A DNA stretch of 64,000 nt. It comes from Jiangella asiatica. Its GTDB lineage: Bacteria > Actinomycetota > Actinomycetes > Jiangellales > Jiangellaceae. The position numbers were made by a program, and so were the translations under genes. Position 1 is the stretch's first letter; each line of letters starts with the position of its first letter. Below the pieces are notes generated by a model, which was not told where the DNA came from, did not search any database, and saw only the letters and a list, made by a program, of their open reading frames with translations. The DNA is taken from positions 20,023-84,022 of the forward strand of contig NZ_SMKZ01000028.1 of NCBI RefSeq assembly GCF_004349065.1, read 5' to 3'. Positions 1 to 8,575 of the stretch are shown piece by piece.

Positions 1-1962
1 GGTGTCCAGCGGCATCGTCGTCTGGTCGTTGAGCAGCAGGGCATGGTAGGCCGAGGCGTCGGGGAACAGCACGCCGTCGCGGACTCTGGCGTCGTCGTCG
101 CGCAGCTGTGCCGGGCTGACGTACTCGTAGGTGTAGCCGGCGGCCGCGAGCGCGGACGAGCTGGGGATCAGCGTGTCCGCCGTCAGGCCGGTCAGGCCGA
201 GGCCGAGGTCATGGCGGTAGACGGCCAGGTCGAACGCCGGCTTGCCCTGGCGCAGCACCAGCTGCATACGGGCCAGGTGGTCGTTCACCTGCCGGTAGTC
301 GGCCCAGCTGGGGTCGCCCTTGGCGCCGAACGCCGCGGAGTAGGAGTCATTGCCGCCGTAGCTCATGCCCGGCCACAGCGTCTGCTCGCCATGGCCGGCC
401 AGACCGCGGCTGAGATAGGGGAAGCCGTGCCAGACGATCTGGTTGACGCCGCCGGCGTAGCCCCGGTAGACCGCCTGCAGGTTGGACCGGTCGGTCGCCT
501 CCCCCACGGTGGCCCCCCAGACGTGTCCCCGGAACGCGCAGCACTCGTCGGAGACGACGGGCGCACCGGACAGGTGCGCGCCGGAGGCGACGACCTTGTA
601 GTTCTGCACGTTGCTGTGGGCGCTGTCGTTGCGGCCGAAGGCCAGCGACTCCCCCTCCGGGACGTCGACGTGGCCGGCCGCCTCGGAGCTGTCGATGGCT
701 TCGCCGTAGGGCTGCACCCGGGTCTTCAGGTCGCGCTCGTGCGCCCAGTCGCGCAGCACGTCGAGCCGGTTGTCGATGTAGAGGTCGCTCAGGGTCTGCC
801 GGTAGTCGTGACGCACCCGGTCGCCCATGCCGCCGGCGAAGTCGAAGAACGGCTCCCCCGGGAATCGTCCGGGCAGGCCGCCCTGCGCGCCGGCGCCGGC
901 CAGCGCCGGCAGGACGTCGATCGGCGAATAGCCCCGGCGCGTGGTCCACTCGTCGACGAAGCCGGTCCTCCACTTCTGCCCGCCCAGCTCCAGCGAGTCC
1001 TCGAAGAGCTCGGCGGTGCCCATCTCGTCGAGCAACGACCGGACGGCCGGGGTCAGGATGGCGTCGTCGTAGAAGTCGGTGCTCGCCCTGGCGCCGGCCT
1101 CGCTCAACGTGTCGAGCGAGTAGTTGTCGACCGTGGCGGTGTAGCCGGACAACGTGTGTCCGTTCGGGGTCTGGTAGAAGGCGATCAGCGCGTAGGTGCT
1201 GTCCGCGTCGCCCGGGAGGTCGAGGCTCAGCTCGCCGCCGGCGTCCACCCGCGCCGTGACATCGACGACGGACGACCGGTCGAGCAACCGCCGCGACGGC
1301 TGACTCGCGCAGCCGGGATCCTCGCACTTCGCCACCAGCGCCGCGACGAGCGTCATCCGCGCGCCCCGCGGCGGTGCGGTGTCGTAGTTGGTAGGCAGCG
1401 GCCCGGAGCGGGTCGTGCCGCCGGGGTGGAACTCGTGCGAGAAGACCAGCTTCTGCGCCGCTCGCGGATCGTTCACGTCGGAGACCGTCGGCACGGTGGC
1501 CGGCCACCGCGGGCCGATGCTGAGGTCGAGGCTCAGGCCGTTCGCGTTCGCCGCCGAGAGCATGGTCTCGACCTTGTCCGCCCACAGCGGCGTTCCCCAG
1601 CCGTACGTGCTCAGGTGTTCGGCCTCGTAGTGGCCCGGGCCGTTCGAGCGCTGAAGGCTGACTTCGGCCCCGCCCGCGCCGACCTGCCTCAGCTGCTCCA
1701 GCTCGGCGGTCAGCTGGCGGTCGTCGGTGAACGCCAGTGGCTGCCACCAACGGTACTTCGGCCGGACCTCGTTCGGCGGATCGGCGAAGGTGTCCCGGGT
1801 GAGCGGCGGTGCGGCGGCCTGCCGTTGATCGGGCTCGGGCGTGGGTGCGGCGGCCCCGGTGTGCTCGCCCAGCACCTGACTCGCGGCGACGACGGTGCTC
1901 AGCGCCAGCAGGCAGGCGACGGCGCGCAGTCGCCGTCTCGGGTGGGGGTGGGCGTGGGTCAT
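1..1962 (-). CDS. secreted glycoside hydrolase, GH106 (alpha-L-rhamnosidase)-like; 3' part beyond window
   Basis: The frame is open from an ATG at 1962 to the window edge (654 codons, no stop), so the C-terminus is missing. A GGAG Shine-Dalgarno lies about 9 nt before the ATG. Residues 1-40 form an arginine-rich then hydrophobic signal peptide without a lipobox. The stretch around residues 55-85 (PPNEVRPKYRWWQPLAF, then QVGAGGAEVSLQR) resembles the opening of GH106-type rhamnogalacturonan hydrolases, where Arg-Pro-x-x-x-Trp-Trp precedes a Gly-Gly-x-Glu segment. The likely role is extracellular removal of rhamnose or a related sugar from plant or bacterial glycans. It is divergent from the GH42-like gene at 2230. 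GH106 assignment is by recognition only; another large TIM-barrel hydrolase family is possible. Confidence 0.6.
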   Translation of the reverse strand, partial: MTHAHPHPRRRLRAVACLLALSTVVAASQVLGEHTGAAAPTPEPDQRQAAAPPLTRDTFADPPNEVRPKYRWWQPLAFTDDRQLTAELEQLRQVGAGGAEVSLQRSNGPGHYEAEHLSTYGWGTPLWADKVETMLSAANANGLSLDLSIGPRWPATVPTVSDVNDPRAAQKLVFSHEFHPGGTTRSGPLPTNYDTAPPRGARMTLVAALVAKCEDPGCASQPSRRLLDRSSVVDVTARVDAGGELSLDLPGDADSTYALIAFYQTPNGHTLSGYTATVDNYSLDTLSEAGARASTDFYDDAILTPAVRSLLDEMGTAELFEDSLELGGQKWRTGFVDEWTTRRGYSPIDVLPALAGAGAQGGLPGRFPGEPFFDFAGGMGDRVRHDYRQTLSDLYIDNRLDVLRDWAHERDLKTRVQPYGEAIDSSEAAGHVDVPEGESLAFGRNDSAHSNVQNYKVVASGAHLSGAPVVSDECCAFRGHVWGATVGEATDRSNLQAVYRGYAGGVNQIVWHGFPYLSRGLAGHGEQTLWPGMSYGGNDSYSAAFGAKGDPSWADYRQVNDHLARMQLVLRQGKPAFDLAVYRHDLGLGLTGLTADTLIPSSSALAAAGYTYEYVSPAQLRDDDARVRDGVLFPDASAYHALLLNDQTTMPLDT

Positions 1963-2035
1963 GGGTTCACTCCGATCACATCGCTGGGACATGAGTGCGG
2001 CATCGGACGCCTGCTCGGCGGCGGGGCGCACCGGA

Positions 2036-2055
2036 CGAATGGTCTATGCCATTCG
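2036..2055. promoter_or_regulatory. perfect 7-bp inverted repeat, candidate operator
   Basis: CGAATGG and CCATTCG are perfect inverted copies separated by 6 nt (TCTATG). The repeat lies 74 nt upstream of the minus-strand GH106-like start, inside the divergent intergenic region. The minus strand reads TAGACC within it, which could be a -10 element, so a bound regulator would block that promoter. No regulator gene is adjacent. Confidence 0.4.
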
Positions 2056-2104
2056 CCGCCGTGCCACTCACCGCCTCGTTCGTGCACCGGCGTCCTGGCA
2101 GGTA

Positions 2105-2133
2105 TTGACCGTGGTGGTGCGAGCTCCTACCAT
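2105..2133 (+). promoter_or_regulatory. candidate sigma70-type promoter for the GH42-like gene
   Basis: TTGACC (2105-2110) and TACCAT (2128-2133) are separated by exactly 17 nt. Transcription would start near 2140, giving a leader of about 90 nt before the ATG at 2230. This is a sequence match only. Confidence 0.45.
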
Positions 2134-2152
2134 CTCCGACATCTGATGAATC

Positions 2153-2197
2153 TTCAAGACTTCCGATGTCATTGGTCTAGAACTCTGATGTCTTGAA
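2153..2197. promoter_or_regulatory. TTCAAGAC / GTCTTGAA inverted repeat in the leader
   Basis: TTCAAGAC (2153-2160) is repeated in perfect inverted form as GTCTTGAA (2190-2197). GATGTC also occurs twice directly between and beside the arms. Placed downstream of the presumed start site, it could be a two-site operator or the base of an mRNA stem. Confidence 0.35.
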
Positions 2198-2229
2198 TCC
2201 TGTCCGAAACGCGAAAGAGGACGGCCGCG

Positions 2230-4527
2230 ATGGATGCCGAGGACCTGACCAGACGAGCCTTCATGAAGTCGCTCGCGGCCTCGGCCGCCGTTGCCGGCTT
2301 CCTCGGCGGCACCGGCGCCGCGGTCGCCGGGCCGCCCGGCGCGCCCGCGGCCGGCGCCGGCCGGCGGATCGCGGTCCGCGATCACCGCGGCGCACCGGCC
2401 ATCATGATCGGCGACCAGGCGCTTCCGGCCATCGCGTACATGACGTATCTCCCGCACCGTGGGCAGTACGAGGACTTCGCCGGCGCCGGGTACGGCGTGT
2501 ACAGCGTGGCCTGCTACTTCGGCGACCGCGGGATCAACTCCACCAGCGGGATCAAGCCGTTCCGGCCCGGCCTCTGGGTGGGGCCGGGCAACTACGACTT
2601 CTCCGCCGTAGACGAGGACCTCGCCCGCGTGGTCGCAGCCCAGCCGAACGCGCTCGTCATCCTGAGGGTCAACCTCGACGTCCCGCAATGGTGGGAGTCG
2701 CTGCACCCGGGTGAGCTGAGCGTGTCCGCCAACGGCGGCACCCTGCGGCAGTCGTTCAGCTCTGCCGTCTGGAGGGACGAGGCCGGGCAGGCACTGCTGG
2801 CACTCATCAGGCACATCGCCGCCTCGCCGTACGCGAACAACCTCATCGCCTACCACCTCGGTGCGGGCCAGACCGAGGAATGGATGTACCACGGCAACCG
2901 TGACCGGCTGCCCGACTACAGCGAACCGCACCAGCGGGCGTTCCGTTCCTGGCTGCGCCGGACGTACCGGTCCGACGCGGCGCTGCGAGCCGGCTGGCAC
3001 GATCCGGCCGTGTCGCTGCGCACCGCCACCGTCCCGGACGCGGCCGCACGCACCGGTGACCCGGCCCGGCTCTTCCGCGACCCGGACTCCGAGCAGCAGG
3101 TGATCGACTACTACCGGTTCCACTCGTACGCGGCCGCCGACGCCGTGGTCCACTTCTGCCGCACGGTCAAGAAGGAGGTCGGCGATTCCGCACTGGCCGG
3201 CGCGTTCTACGGGTACATCTTCGAGACCACCCACGTGGACGTCGGGCAGCACGCGCTGCACCACATCCTCACGTCGCCGTACGTCGAGTTCCTCGCCAGC
3301 CCGAGCAGCTACCTCCGCCGTCAGCCGGGCTACGACTGGTCGTACTTCAGCCTCACCGACTCGGTCAAGCTGCACGGCAAGCTCTGGATGAGCGAGGCCG
3401 ACACCCGGACGCACCTGACGGTGGGCCTGTCGGTCGCCGCGCCCGAGATCAATCCCACCGGCTCCGTCCCCGGCCCCTACGACACCGCGCTCTGGCAGGG
3501 GCCCGACGACCCGCGGATCACGATGTCGTTGTTGCGGAACAATCTCGCCCGCGCCATCACCAACGGCGCCGGGCTGTGGTGGTTCGACATGTGGGGCGGC
3601 TGGTACGACGACCCCGAGATGATGGCCTTCATGGCGAAGGCACGCGACCTGGTCGCGGAGTCGCTAACCGCCGACCGCCGCTCGACCGCCGAGGTCGCCG
3701 TGTTCGCCGACGAGGCCAGCATGGCCCACTTCGGCTACAGCCGGAACCACAACCAGCAGTTCCTCTACGGCCAGCGGCTCGAGCTCGGCTCGATGGGCAC
3801 GCCGTACAACATCTTCCACTTCCAGGACCTGCTCGACGAGCGCACGCACGACTACTCGCTCTACGTGTTCCTCAACACGGTCAAGGTCGACCGCGACCTA
3901 CGCCGAGCGGTACAGCGGCTGCGCGATCGGGGCAAGAGCTTCGTGTGGGGTCACGGCGCGGGCTGGTTCGGCTACGGGGACCCCGGCGCCGGCGGCGTCA
4001 CCGACCTCACGGGCGTCGAGATGACGGCGACGGAGCAGGCGGCGCGGCTGCGGGTGACCACCGTCCAGAGCACGTCCGCCGCCCTTGCCGGCATCGCACC
4101 GGGTACGACGTTCGGCACGACGAGCGCCGTCGGCGCCCCGCTGATCCATCCGACCGGTGGCAACGGCGAGGTGCTTGCCACCGTCGAGGGAACGTCGATA
4201 CCCGGCGTCGTGCGGGTCGAGCACCGACGCGGTGGTCATTCGACGTACTCGGTGGCGCCGCGGATGCCACCTCAGCTCCTTCGCAACGCGGCGAAGCAGG
4301 CCGGGGCGCATGTCTACGTCGACAACGACGACGTCGTCTACGCCAGCCACCGATTCGTCGCCCTGCACGCGACCTCCGACGGCCCGCGCACCATCCACCT
4401 GCCCAGGGTGGCCGCGGTCATCACCGACGCCTTCGGGCTTGATGACACGCCGATCGCACGGCACACCGACAGCGTCACGATCCAGTGCCGAGAACACGAG
4501 ACCTACGTCCTGCGTCTCGTGCCGTAA
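2230..4527 (+). CDS. Tat-exported glycoside hydrolase, GH42-like (beta-galactosidase type)
   Basis: 765 aa. The N-terminus TRRAFMKSLAASAAVAGFLGG is a twin-arginine signal peptide, so export is expected to be in folded form. Residues about 50-480 read as a TIM-barrel of the beta-galactosidase GH42 kind. The segment NLIAYHLGAGQTEEWMYHG near residue 216 offers the likely acid/base glutamate, and GKLWMSEADTRTH near residue 385 the likely nucleophile region. A C-terminal half without transmembrane segments follows. The start is supported by GAGGA upstream. It is divergent from the GH106-like gene, which suggests joint breakdown of a plant-type polysaccharide. The exact substrate is not shown by the sequence. 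Confidence 0.65.
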   Translation: MDAEDLTRRAFMKSLAASAAVAGFLGGTGAAVAGPPGAPAAGAGRRIAVRDHRGAPAIMIGDQALPAIAYMTYLPHRGQYEDFAGAGYGVYSVACYFGDRGINSTSGIKPFRPGLWVGPGNYDFSAVDEDLARVVAAQPNALVILRVNLDVPQWWESLHPGELSVSANGGTLRQSFSSAVWRDEAGQALLALIRHIAASPYANNLIAYHLGAGQTEEWMYHGNRDRLPDYSEPHQRAFRSWLRRTYRSDAALRAGWHDPAVSLRTATVPDAAARTGDPARLFRDPDSEQQVIDYYRFHSYAAADAVVHFCRTVKKEVGDSALAGAFYGYIFETTHVDVGQHALHHILTSPYVEFLASPSSYLRRQPGYDWSYFSLTDSVKLHGKLWMSEADTRTHLTVGLSVAAPEINPTGSVPGPYDTALWQGPDDPRITMSLLRNNLARAITNGAGLWWFDMWGGWYDDPEMMAFMAKARDLVAESLTADRRSTAEVAVFADEASMAHFGYSRNHNQQFLYGQRLELGSMGTPYNIFHFQDLLDERTHDYSLYVFLNTVKVDRDLRRAVQRLRDRGKSFVWGHGAGWFGYGDPGAGGVTDLTGVEMTATEQAARLRVTTVQSTSAALAGIAPGTTFGTTSAVGAPLIHPTGGNGEVLATVEGTSIPGVVRVEHRRGGHSTYSVAPRMPPQLLRNAAKQAGAHVYVDNDDVVYASHRFVALHATSDGPRTIHLPRVAAVITDAFGLDDTPIARHTDSVTIQCREHETYVLRLVP

Positions 4528-4634
4528 CCGGTTGAATGAGCTGCTTCGACGATCACGTCGACGTAGCTCGCACAGTTCAGGTCATGAGGTGTCCGCGGTA
4601 GCGAAGGGCGGCCATTAATGCGTGCCAACCGGTT
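4526..4634. promoter_or_regulatory. two AACCGGTT palindromes 101 bp apart
   Basis: AACCGGTT occurs at 4526-4533 (overlapping the end of the GH42-like gene) and at 4627-4634, both followed by G. The CG-centred form is typical of LacI-family operators. The spacing would suit looping, but no cognate gene is beside it and the downstream gene is broken. Confidence 0.3.
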
Positions 4635-4655
4635 GCGTCCACATCACGTGCATCG

Positions 4656-5511
4656 ATGAGTGGGCCGTCGCGAGAGCTGCCGATCGTGCCGCGCCGGTCG
4701 GGCGCGGTGGACGAGGGCGACCACGGGGTCCACGGCCGCGGCATCTTCGACGCCGGGCTGCTCGACCGTTGCATCTCGTGCGGCTTTTGCCTGCCGGTCT
4801 GTCCCACCTATGCGCTGGAGAAGGACGAGCAGTCCTCGCCGCGCGGGCGGATCACGCTGATGCGGGCGCTGGAGGCCGGCCGGCTGGAGCCCGACGACCC
4901 GACGCTGCAGCACGAGGCGTCGTTCTGCCTGGGCTGCCGCGCCTGCGAGACGGTGTGCCCGGCCGGCGTCGAGTACGGGCCGATGCTCGAGCAGTGGCGC
5001 GACCACCAGTGGCGGGCCGGGCACGGCCCGGCGCCGGCGCGGTGGCTGCGCTGGGCGGTGGCCCGGCGGCTGCCGCTGCGGCTGGCCGGGCTGGTGCGAC
5101 GCTTCGCCCGAACCCGCGCCCGCTCGGTCGACCCCGACACCCCGCACGTCATGCTCGGCTGTGCCGAGCGGGTGCTGTTCCCCAAGGTCAGCCGGGCCGC
5201 GGTGGCACTTGTCGACGGCGCCGACGCGCCGGCCGCGCAGGGCTGCTGCGGTGCCCTGCACGCCCACAACGGCGACTCCACCGGCGGTCGCGCGATGGCC
5301 GAGCGGCTGGGACGCGACCTGCCCGGCACCATCGTCACCACCTCCGGCGGCTGCGCGGCGCACCTGGCCGACGCGCTGGGCCGCGACCGCGTCGTCGAGA
5401 TCAGCGAATACCTGGCCCGGTCGGGCTGGTCGCCTGGTACGAAGCTCATGACCCACGGTTCCCACGGCCACCCGCGCCCGATCCGGGTGACCTTGCAGGA
5501 CTCCTGCCACC
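4656..5511 (+). pseudogene. truncated glycolate oxidase iron-sulfur subunit (GlcF-like)
   Basis: The frame carries two ferredoxin-type clusters, CISCGFCLPVCPTY (residues about 39-52) and CLGCRACETVCPAG (about 92-105). A cysteine-rich CCG module (QGCCGALHAHNG) and SGGCAAHL follow, all in the order of GlcF, which passes electrons from the glycolate oxidase flavoprotein. Intact GlcF proteins exceed 400 residues and contain a second CCG module after the DSCHL segment. Here homology stops right after VTLQDSCH at about 5511. The frame then runs to 5630 through reversed sequence of a different gene. No ribosome site precedes 4656 and no glcD/glcE partners are nearby. I judge it a non-functional fragment left by a rearrangement. 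Confidence 0.7.
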
Positions 5512-5736
5512 GGATTCCGGCGGCCGCGAAGGCCGCCGCTTCGTCGCTCATGGTCATGGTGTGTCACCTCCTCCGAGGTGGGGTCAGTCGGGTCTGGTCA
5601 GCCCGGTCAGCGACGCCAGGTAAGCGTTGAAGTCGGGTGCGCTATATGTTGAAACGGAAAGGAGTGGGTGCTCGCCTTCCTTCATCGTCCGCAGCGGACG
5701 GGCGCCAAGCGGCGCGACCGGCTCGGACGTCGTGAG
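5512..5736 (-). pseudogene. remnants of two minus-strand genes at the broken end of the operon
   Basis: On the minus strand an excellent ribosome site (GGAGGAGGTG) precedes an ATG at 5557. The reading frame MTMSDEAAAFAAAGIR continues only about 15 codons before it runs into the reversed GlcF sequence. Just upstream, 5584-5736 encodes a 50-residue piece ending FNAYLASLTGLTRPD and a stop, which looks like the C-terminus of another gene. It lies in the thiolase frame directly after the thiolase stop. Neither product is recognisable. They indicate that the operon once continued past the thiolase. Confidence 0.45.
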
Positions 5737-6906
5737 CTAAGGCTGACGCAGCAACAGAGCCTCACCCTGGCCACCGCCGCCGCAGATCGCAGCGACTCCC
5801 CACTCGACGTCACGGCGGCGCATCTCGATGGCTAGGGTAAGGACCAGCCGGAACCCGGAAGCCCCAAGCGGATGGCCGAGTGCGATGGCGCCGCCGTTGA
5901 CGTTGACGTTGTCGAGGTCGATACCCAGGTCGTCGGTCGAGGCCAGGACCACGCCGGCGAACGCCTCGTTGATTTCCCAGAGGCCCACGTCGCTGGTTGT
6001 GAGGCCACGGCGCTCCAGCAGGCGCCGGGCGGCGGCGGCGGGCATCAGGTGCAGACTCGAGTCCCGTCCGGCGACGTTCGCCCACCCTTCGATCACAGCC
6101 AGCGTCGGCAGTCCCAACGCCTTTGCCCGGTCCGCCCGCGCCAGCATGCCGGCGGCGGCGGCGTCCGACAGCTGGGAAGCGTTGCCCGCCGTGATCGTGC
6201 CGTCCGGGGTGAACGCCGGCGGCAAGGCGCGCAAGGACGCGGCGGTCGAGTGCGGGCGGATCCCGTCATCCGCCGGCGGCGCGTCCAGCCCTGACGCGTC
6301 GATCTCGTGTGCAAAACGCCCGGTCACGGTGGCGTGGTGCGCCCGGCGGTGGCTCTCGGCGGCGAAGGCGTCCTGCTCGGCCCGGCCGATACCCAGCCGC
6401 TCGTTCTCCCTGTCGCTCAGAACGCCCATCCCCACCTGGTCGAGAGAACACCACAGACCGTCGTGCTCGAGCAGGTCGACCGGCTCGCCCCGGTCCTGGT
6501 CGGCGGTTGTGCCTCGGCGCCGCCGAACCGCCGTGGCCAGCGGCGCCCGGCTCATCGACTCGAACCCGCCGGCGAGGCCGGTCGTGACCTCGCCGGCCCC
6601 GATCATCCGCGCCACGTGAACCACGGCAGTCATGCTCGCCAGGCACACGTCGTTGACGGTCACTCCGGCGACCTCACGGCTCACACCGCCTCGCACTGCC
6701 GCCACCCGCGCGGGGTTCTGCCCGTTCCCGGCCTGGACGACGTTGCCCAGGGCGACGTACTCGGGGGCGAGCCCCGGGCACCGGCGGAGGACGGCTCGGA
6801 CCACTGCGGCGCCGAGATCCGTGGCGGCATGGCGGGACAGCCGGCCACCCAGCCTGCCGATCGACGTGCGCGCGCCTGCGATGAGCACGGGGGTCGCGTC
6901 GTTCAC
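5737..6906 (-). CDS. thiolase family protein (acetyl-CoA acyltransferase type)
   Basis: 389 aa from a GTG at 6906 that overlaps the MFS stop (GTGA). The order of motifs is that of biosynthetic/degradative thiolases: nucleophilic Cys88 in NDVCLASM, then NEAFA, GHPLGASG, and a C-terminal CGGGGQGEA with the second cysteine. Such enzymes cleave 3-ketoacyl-CoA or condense acetyl-CoA in the cytoplasm. With the MaoC hydratase three genes upstream it could complete a short beta-oxidation-like sequence on a CoA-linked breakdown product. It is the last intact gene of the operon. Confidence 0.85.
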   Translation of the reverse strand: MNDATPVLIAGARTSIGRLGGRLSRHAATDLGAAVVRAVLRRCPGLAPEYVALGNVVQAGNGQNPARVAAVRGGVSREVAGVTVNDVCLASMTAVVHVARMIGAGEVTTGLAGGFESMSRAPLATAVRRRRGTTADQDRGEPVDLLEHDGLWCSLDQVGMGVLSDRENERLGIGRAEQDAFAAESHRRAHHATVTGRFAHEIDASGLDAPPADDGIRPHSTAASLRALPPAFTPDGTITAGNASQLSDAAAAGMLARADRAKALGLPTLAVIEGWANVAGRDSSLHLMPAAAARRLLERRGLTTSDVGLWEINEAFAGVVLASTDDLGIDLDNVNVNGGAIALGHPLGASGFRLVLTLAIEMRRRDVEWGVAAICGGGGQGEALLLRQP

Positions 6907-8132
6907 GCGAAAACCGCCTCCCGGTTTCGGTTGTCGGTCAAGGGCGCCAGCCGGCTCATGGCCACGCATCCCCAAACGGGGCCGACGGCGAGCACGGCGA
7001 GGGCGAGCCACCACCCTCCCGCCTGGACCAGCAACGGCACGGCCTGGATCGTGACGACCGTCAGGAGGAACCCGAGCGCTGTCTGGGCGGTGAGCGCTGT
7101 GCCCACGTATCGGTGATCGACGACGGTTGTCAGACACGCAGAGAACAGCCCGGAGTCCGCGATCACGGTCGCGCCCCAAACCATGGCCACGGCGATGACC
7201 ATCCAGGACGGCCGACCGAACATCACCGCCGCCAGCAGACAGCAGGTCGCGCTGCCGGCCATCGCTCCCGCGGCGGTGCGCGCCCGTCCCAGACGGTCAC
7301 CTGCCCATCCCGCGAACGGGCAGCCGAGCAGGCCGCCCACTCCGATGGCCAGGAACGCGACTATCGCCGGCGACAACGAGCCGCCGCCCCCGGCGGCCTG
7401 GCTGGCCGCGAGGTAGGACGGCAACCACGTCCACACCGCGTACAACTCCCACATGTGGCCGAAATAGCCGAGGTTGGCCAGCCGGGGCCCGCGCTCCCGG
7501 AACAACGCGACCACGTAGCCGGGCCGGAACGGCGCCGCTGGCAGGGCATCGGGGCCCGGTCGCACCCAGCAGCCGGCCAGGACGGCGCCGGCAACGCCGA
7601 GCCCGCCGGCGGCGTAGAGCACCGCCTCCCACGGCAGCCGGCCGAAGCTGGACAGCAAATGCGGCAGCGCGCTGCCCAAGCTGAGCGAACCGACGAGCAC
7701 TCCCAAAGCCAGCCCGCGGCCGCGGTCGAACCACGAGGCCATCAGCTTCAGTCCCGGCGGATACACGCCCGCCAGGGCGAAGCCGGTCGTGAACCGCAGG
7801 ACCAGCGCGGTGCCCAGGCCGCCCGCCATCGCCGCGAGCGCCACCGTCGCCGCCACGGCGAGGAGGGAGCAGCCGCAGACCAAGACCTGAACCGGCACCC
7901 GGTCGGGCAGATTCAGCACCGCCGAGGCGACGGCCCCGCAGACGAAGCCGAGCTGGACCGAGGCGGTCAGCCAGGCCGCGCCGCCCGCCGTCAGGCCCCA
8001 CTCGGCCGTGAGCGACGGGACGACGGCGGAGGCCGAGAACCAGGTGACCATCACGAGGATTTGCACCGCCGCGATCAAGATGAGCTGTCGGCGGGCCGCG
8101 GCACCGCCCGCGACCGCCACGGCCGGACTCAC
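6903..8132 (-). CDS. MFS transporter
   Basis: 409 aa, GTG start at 8132 overlapping the MaoC stop. About twelve hydrophobic segments alternate with short loops. WFSASAVVPSL in the first helix and the basic loop GDRLGRARTAAG between helices of the second half match the nitrate/cyanate or glycerol-3-phosphate-like branches of the major facilitator family. It sits in the inner membrane and would import or export a pathway compound. The operon already has a binding-protein importer, so export of an intermediate or uptake of a second substrate is plausible. The substrate cannot be read from the sequence. Confidence 0.8.
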   Translation of the reverse strand: MSPAVAVAGGAAARRQLILIAAVQILVMVTWFSASAVVPSLTAEWGLTAGGAAWLTASVQLGFVCGAVASAVLNLPDRVPVQVLVCGCSLLAVAATVALAAMAGGLGTALVLRFTTGFALAGVYPPGLKLMASWFDRGRGLALGVLVGSLSLGSALPHLLSSFGRLPWEAVLYAAGGLGVAGAVLAGCWVRPGPDALPAAPFRPGYVVALFRERGPRLANLGYFGHMWELYAVWTWLPSYLAASQAAGGGGSLSPAIVAFLAIGVGGLLGCPFAGWAGDRLGRARTAAGAMAGSATCCLLAAVMFGRPSWMVIAVAMVWGATVIADSGLFSACLTTVVDHRYVGTALTAQTALGFLLTVVTIQAVPLLVQAGGWWLALAVLAVGPVWGCVAMSRLAPLTDNRNREAVFA

Positions 8133-8575
8133 GTTCGGCGGGCGCCGAGCCCGACCGTGTAGGTGAGCGCCGTTCCGTCGAGCACCAACTCGCCGTCGAC
8201 TCGTGTCACGGTCGTCTTCAGGCGGGCGATGGGCTTGTCGTGACGCACCTCGAGGACCTCGACCCGGCCCGTGATCTCGTCTCCCGGCCGTACAGGGGCG
8301 AGAAAGCTCCATTCGACCTTCAGGAACACCGAACCCGGACCGGGCAGGTCCTCGGCGACGACGGCGTTCAGGATGCCCGACGTGACGCCGCCCTGGACGA
8401 TGATCCCACCGAAACGGGAAGCGGCGGCTGCCGCTTCGTCGTAGTGCAACGGGTTGCGGTCTCCGGTGATAGCGGTGAAGTGCTGGATGTCCTCGGCACC
8501 AACCGTCCTGCTTCGGAAGGCTGTCGCGCCGATGCCGGGAGCGCCGTCCGGCCACGCGGAGGTCACGTCAGGCAT
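8129..8575 (-). CDS. MaoC-like (R)-specific enoyl-CoA hydratase/dehydratase
   Basis: 148 aa, ATG at 8575 overlapping the stop of the oxidoreductase. The hydratase-2 signature is visible: DIQHFTAITGDRNPLHYDEAAAAASRFGG has the catalytic Asp (GD-x-NPLH) and His, followed by IIVQGGVTSGILNAV. It should act as a hot-dog-fold dimer in the cytoplasm that adds or removes water on an unsaturated CoA ester. Its place between a dehydrogenase and a thiolase suits degradation of a CoA-bound acid. Confidence 0.85.
   Translation of the reverse strand: MPDVTSAWPDGAPGIGATAFRSRTVGAEDIQHFTAITGDRNPLHYDEAAAAASRFGGIIVQGGVTSGILNAVVAEDLPGPGSVFLKVEWSFLAPVRPGDEITGRVEVLEVRHDKPIARLKTTVTRVDGELVLDGTALTYTVGLGARRT

Noticed and set aside
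43..2196. 717-codon open frame on the plus strand
   Set aside because: It is the antisense of the GH106-like gene; composition is Arg/Val/Gly-rich shadow sequence with no domain.
2068..3414. 448-codon minus-strand frame over the GH42-like gene
   Set aside because: High-GC shadow frame; the plus-strand Tat protein is clearly the gene.
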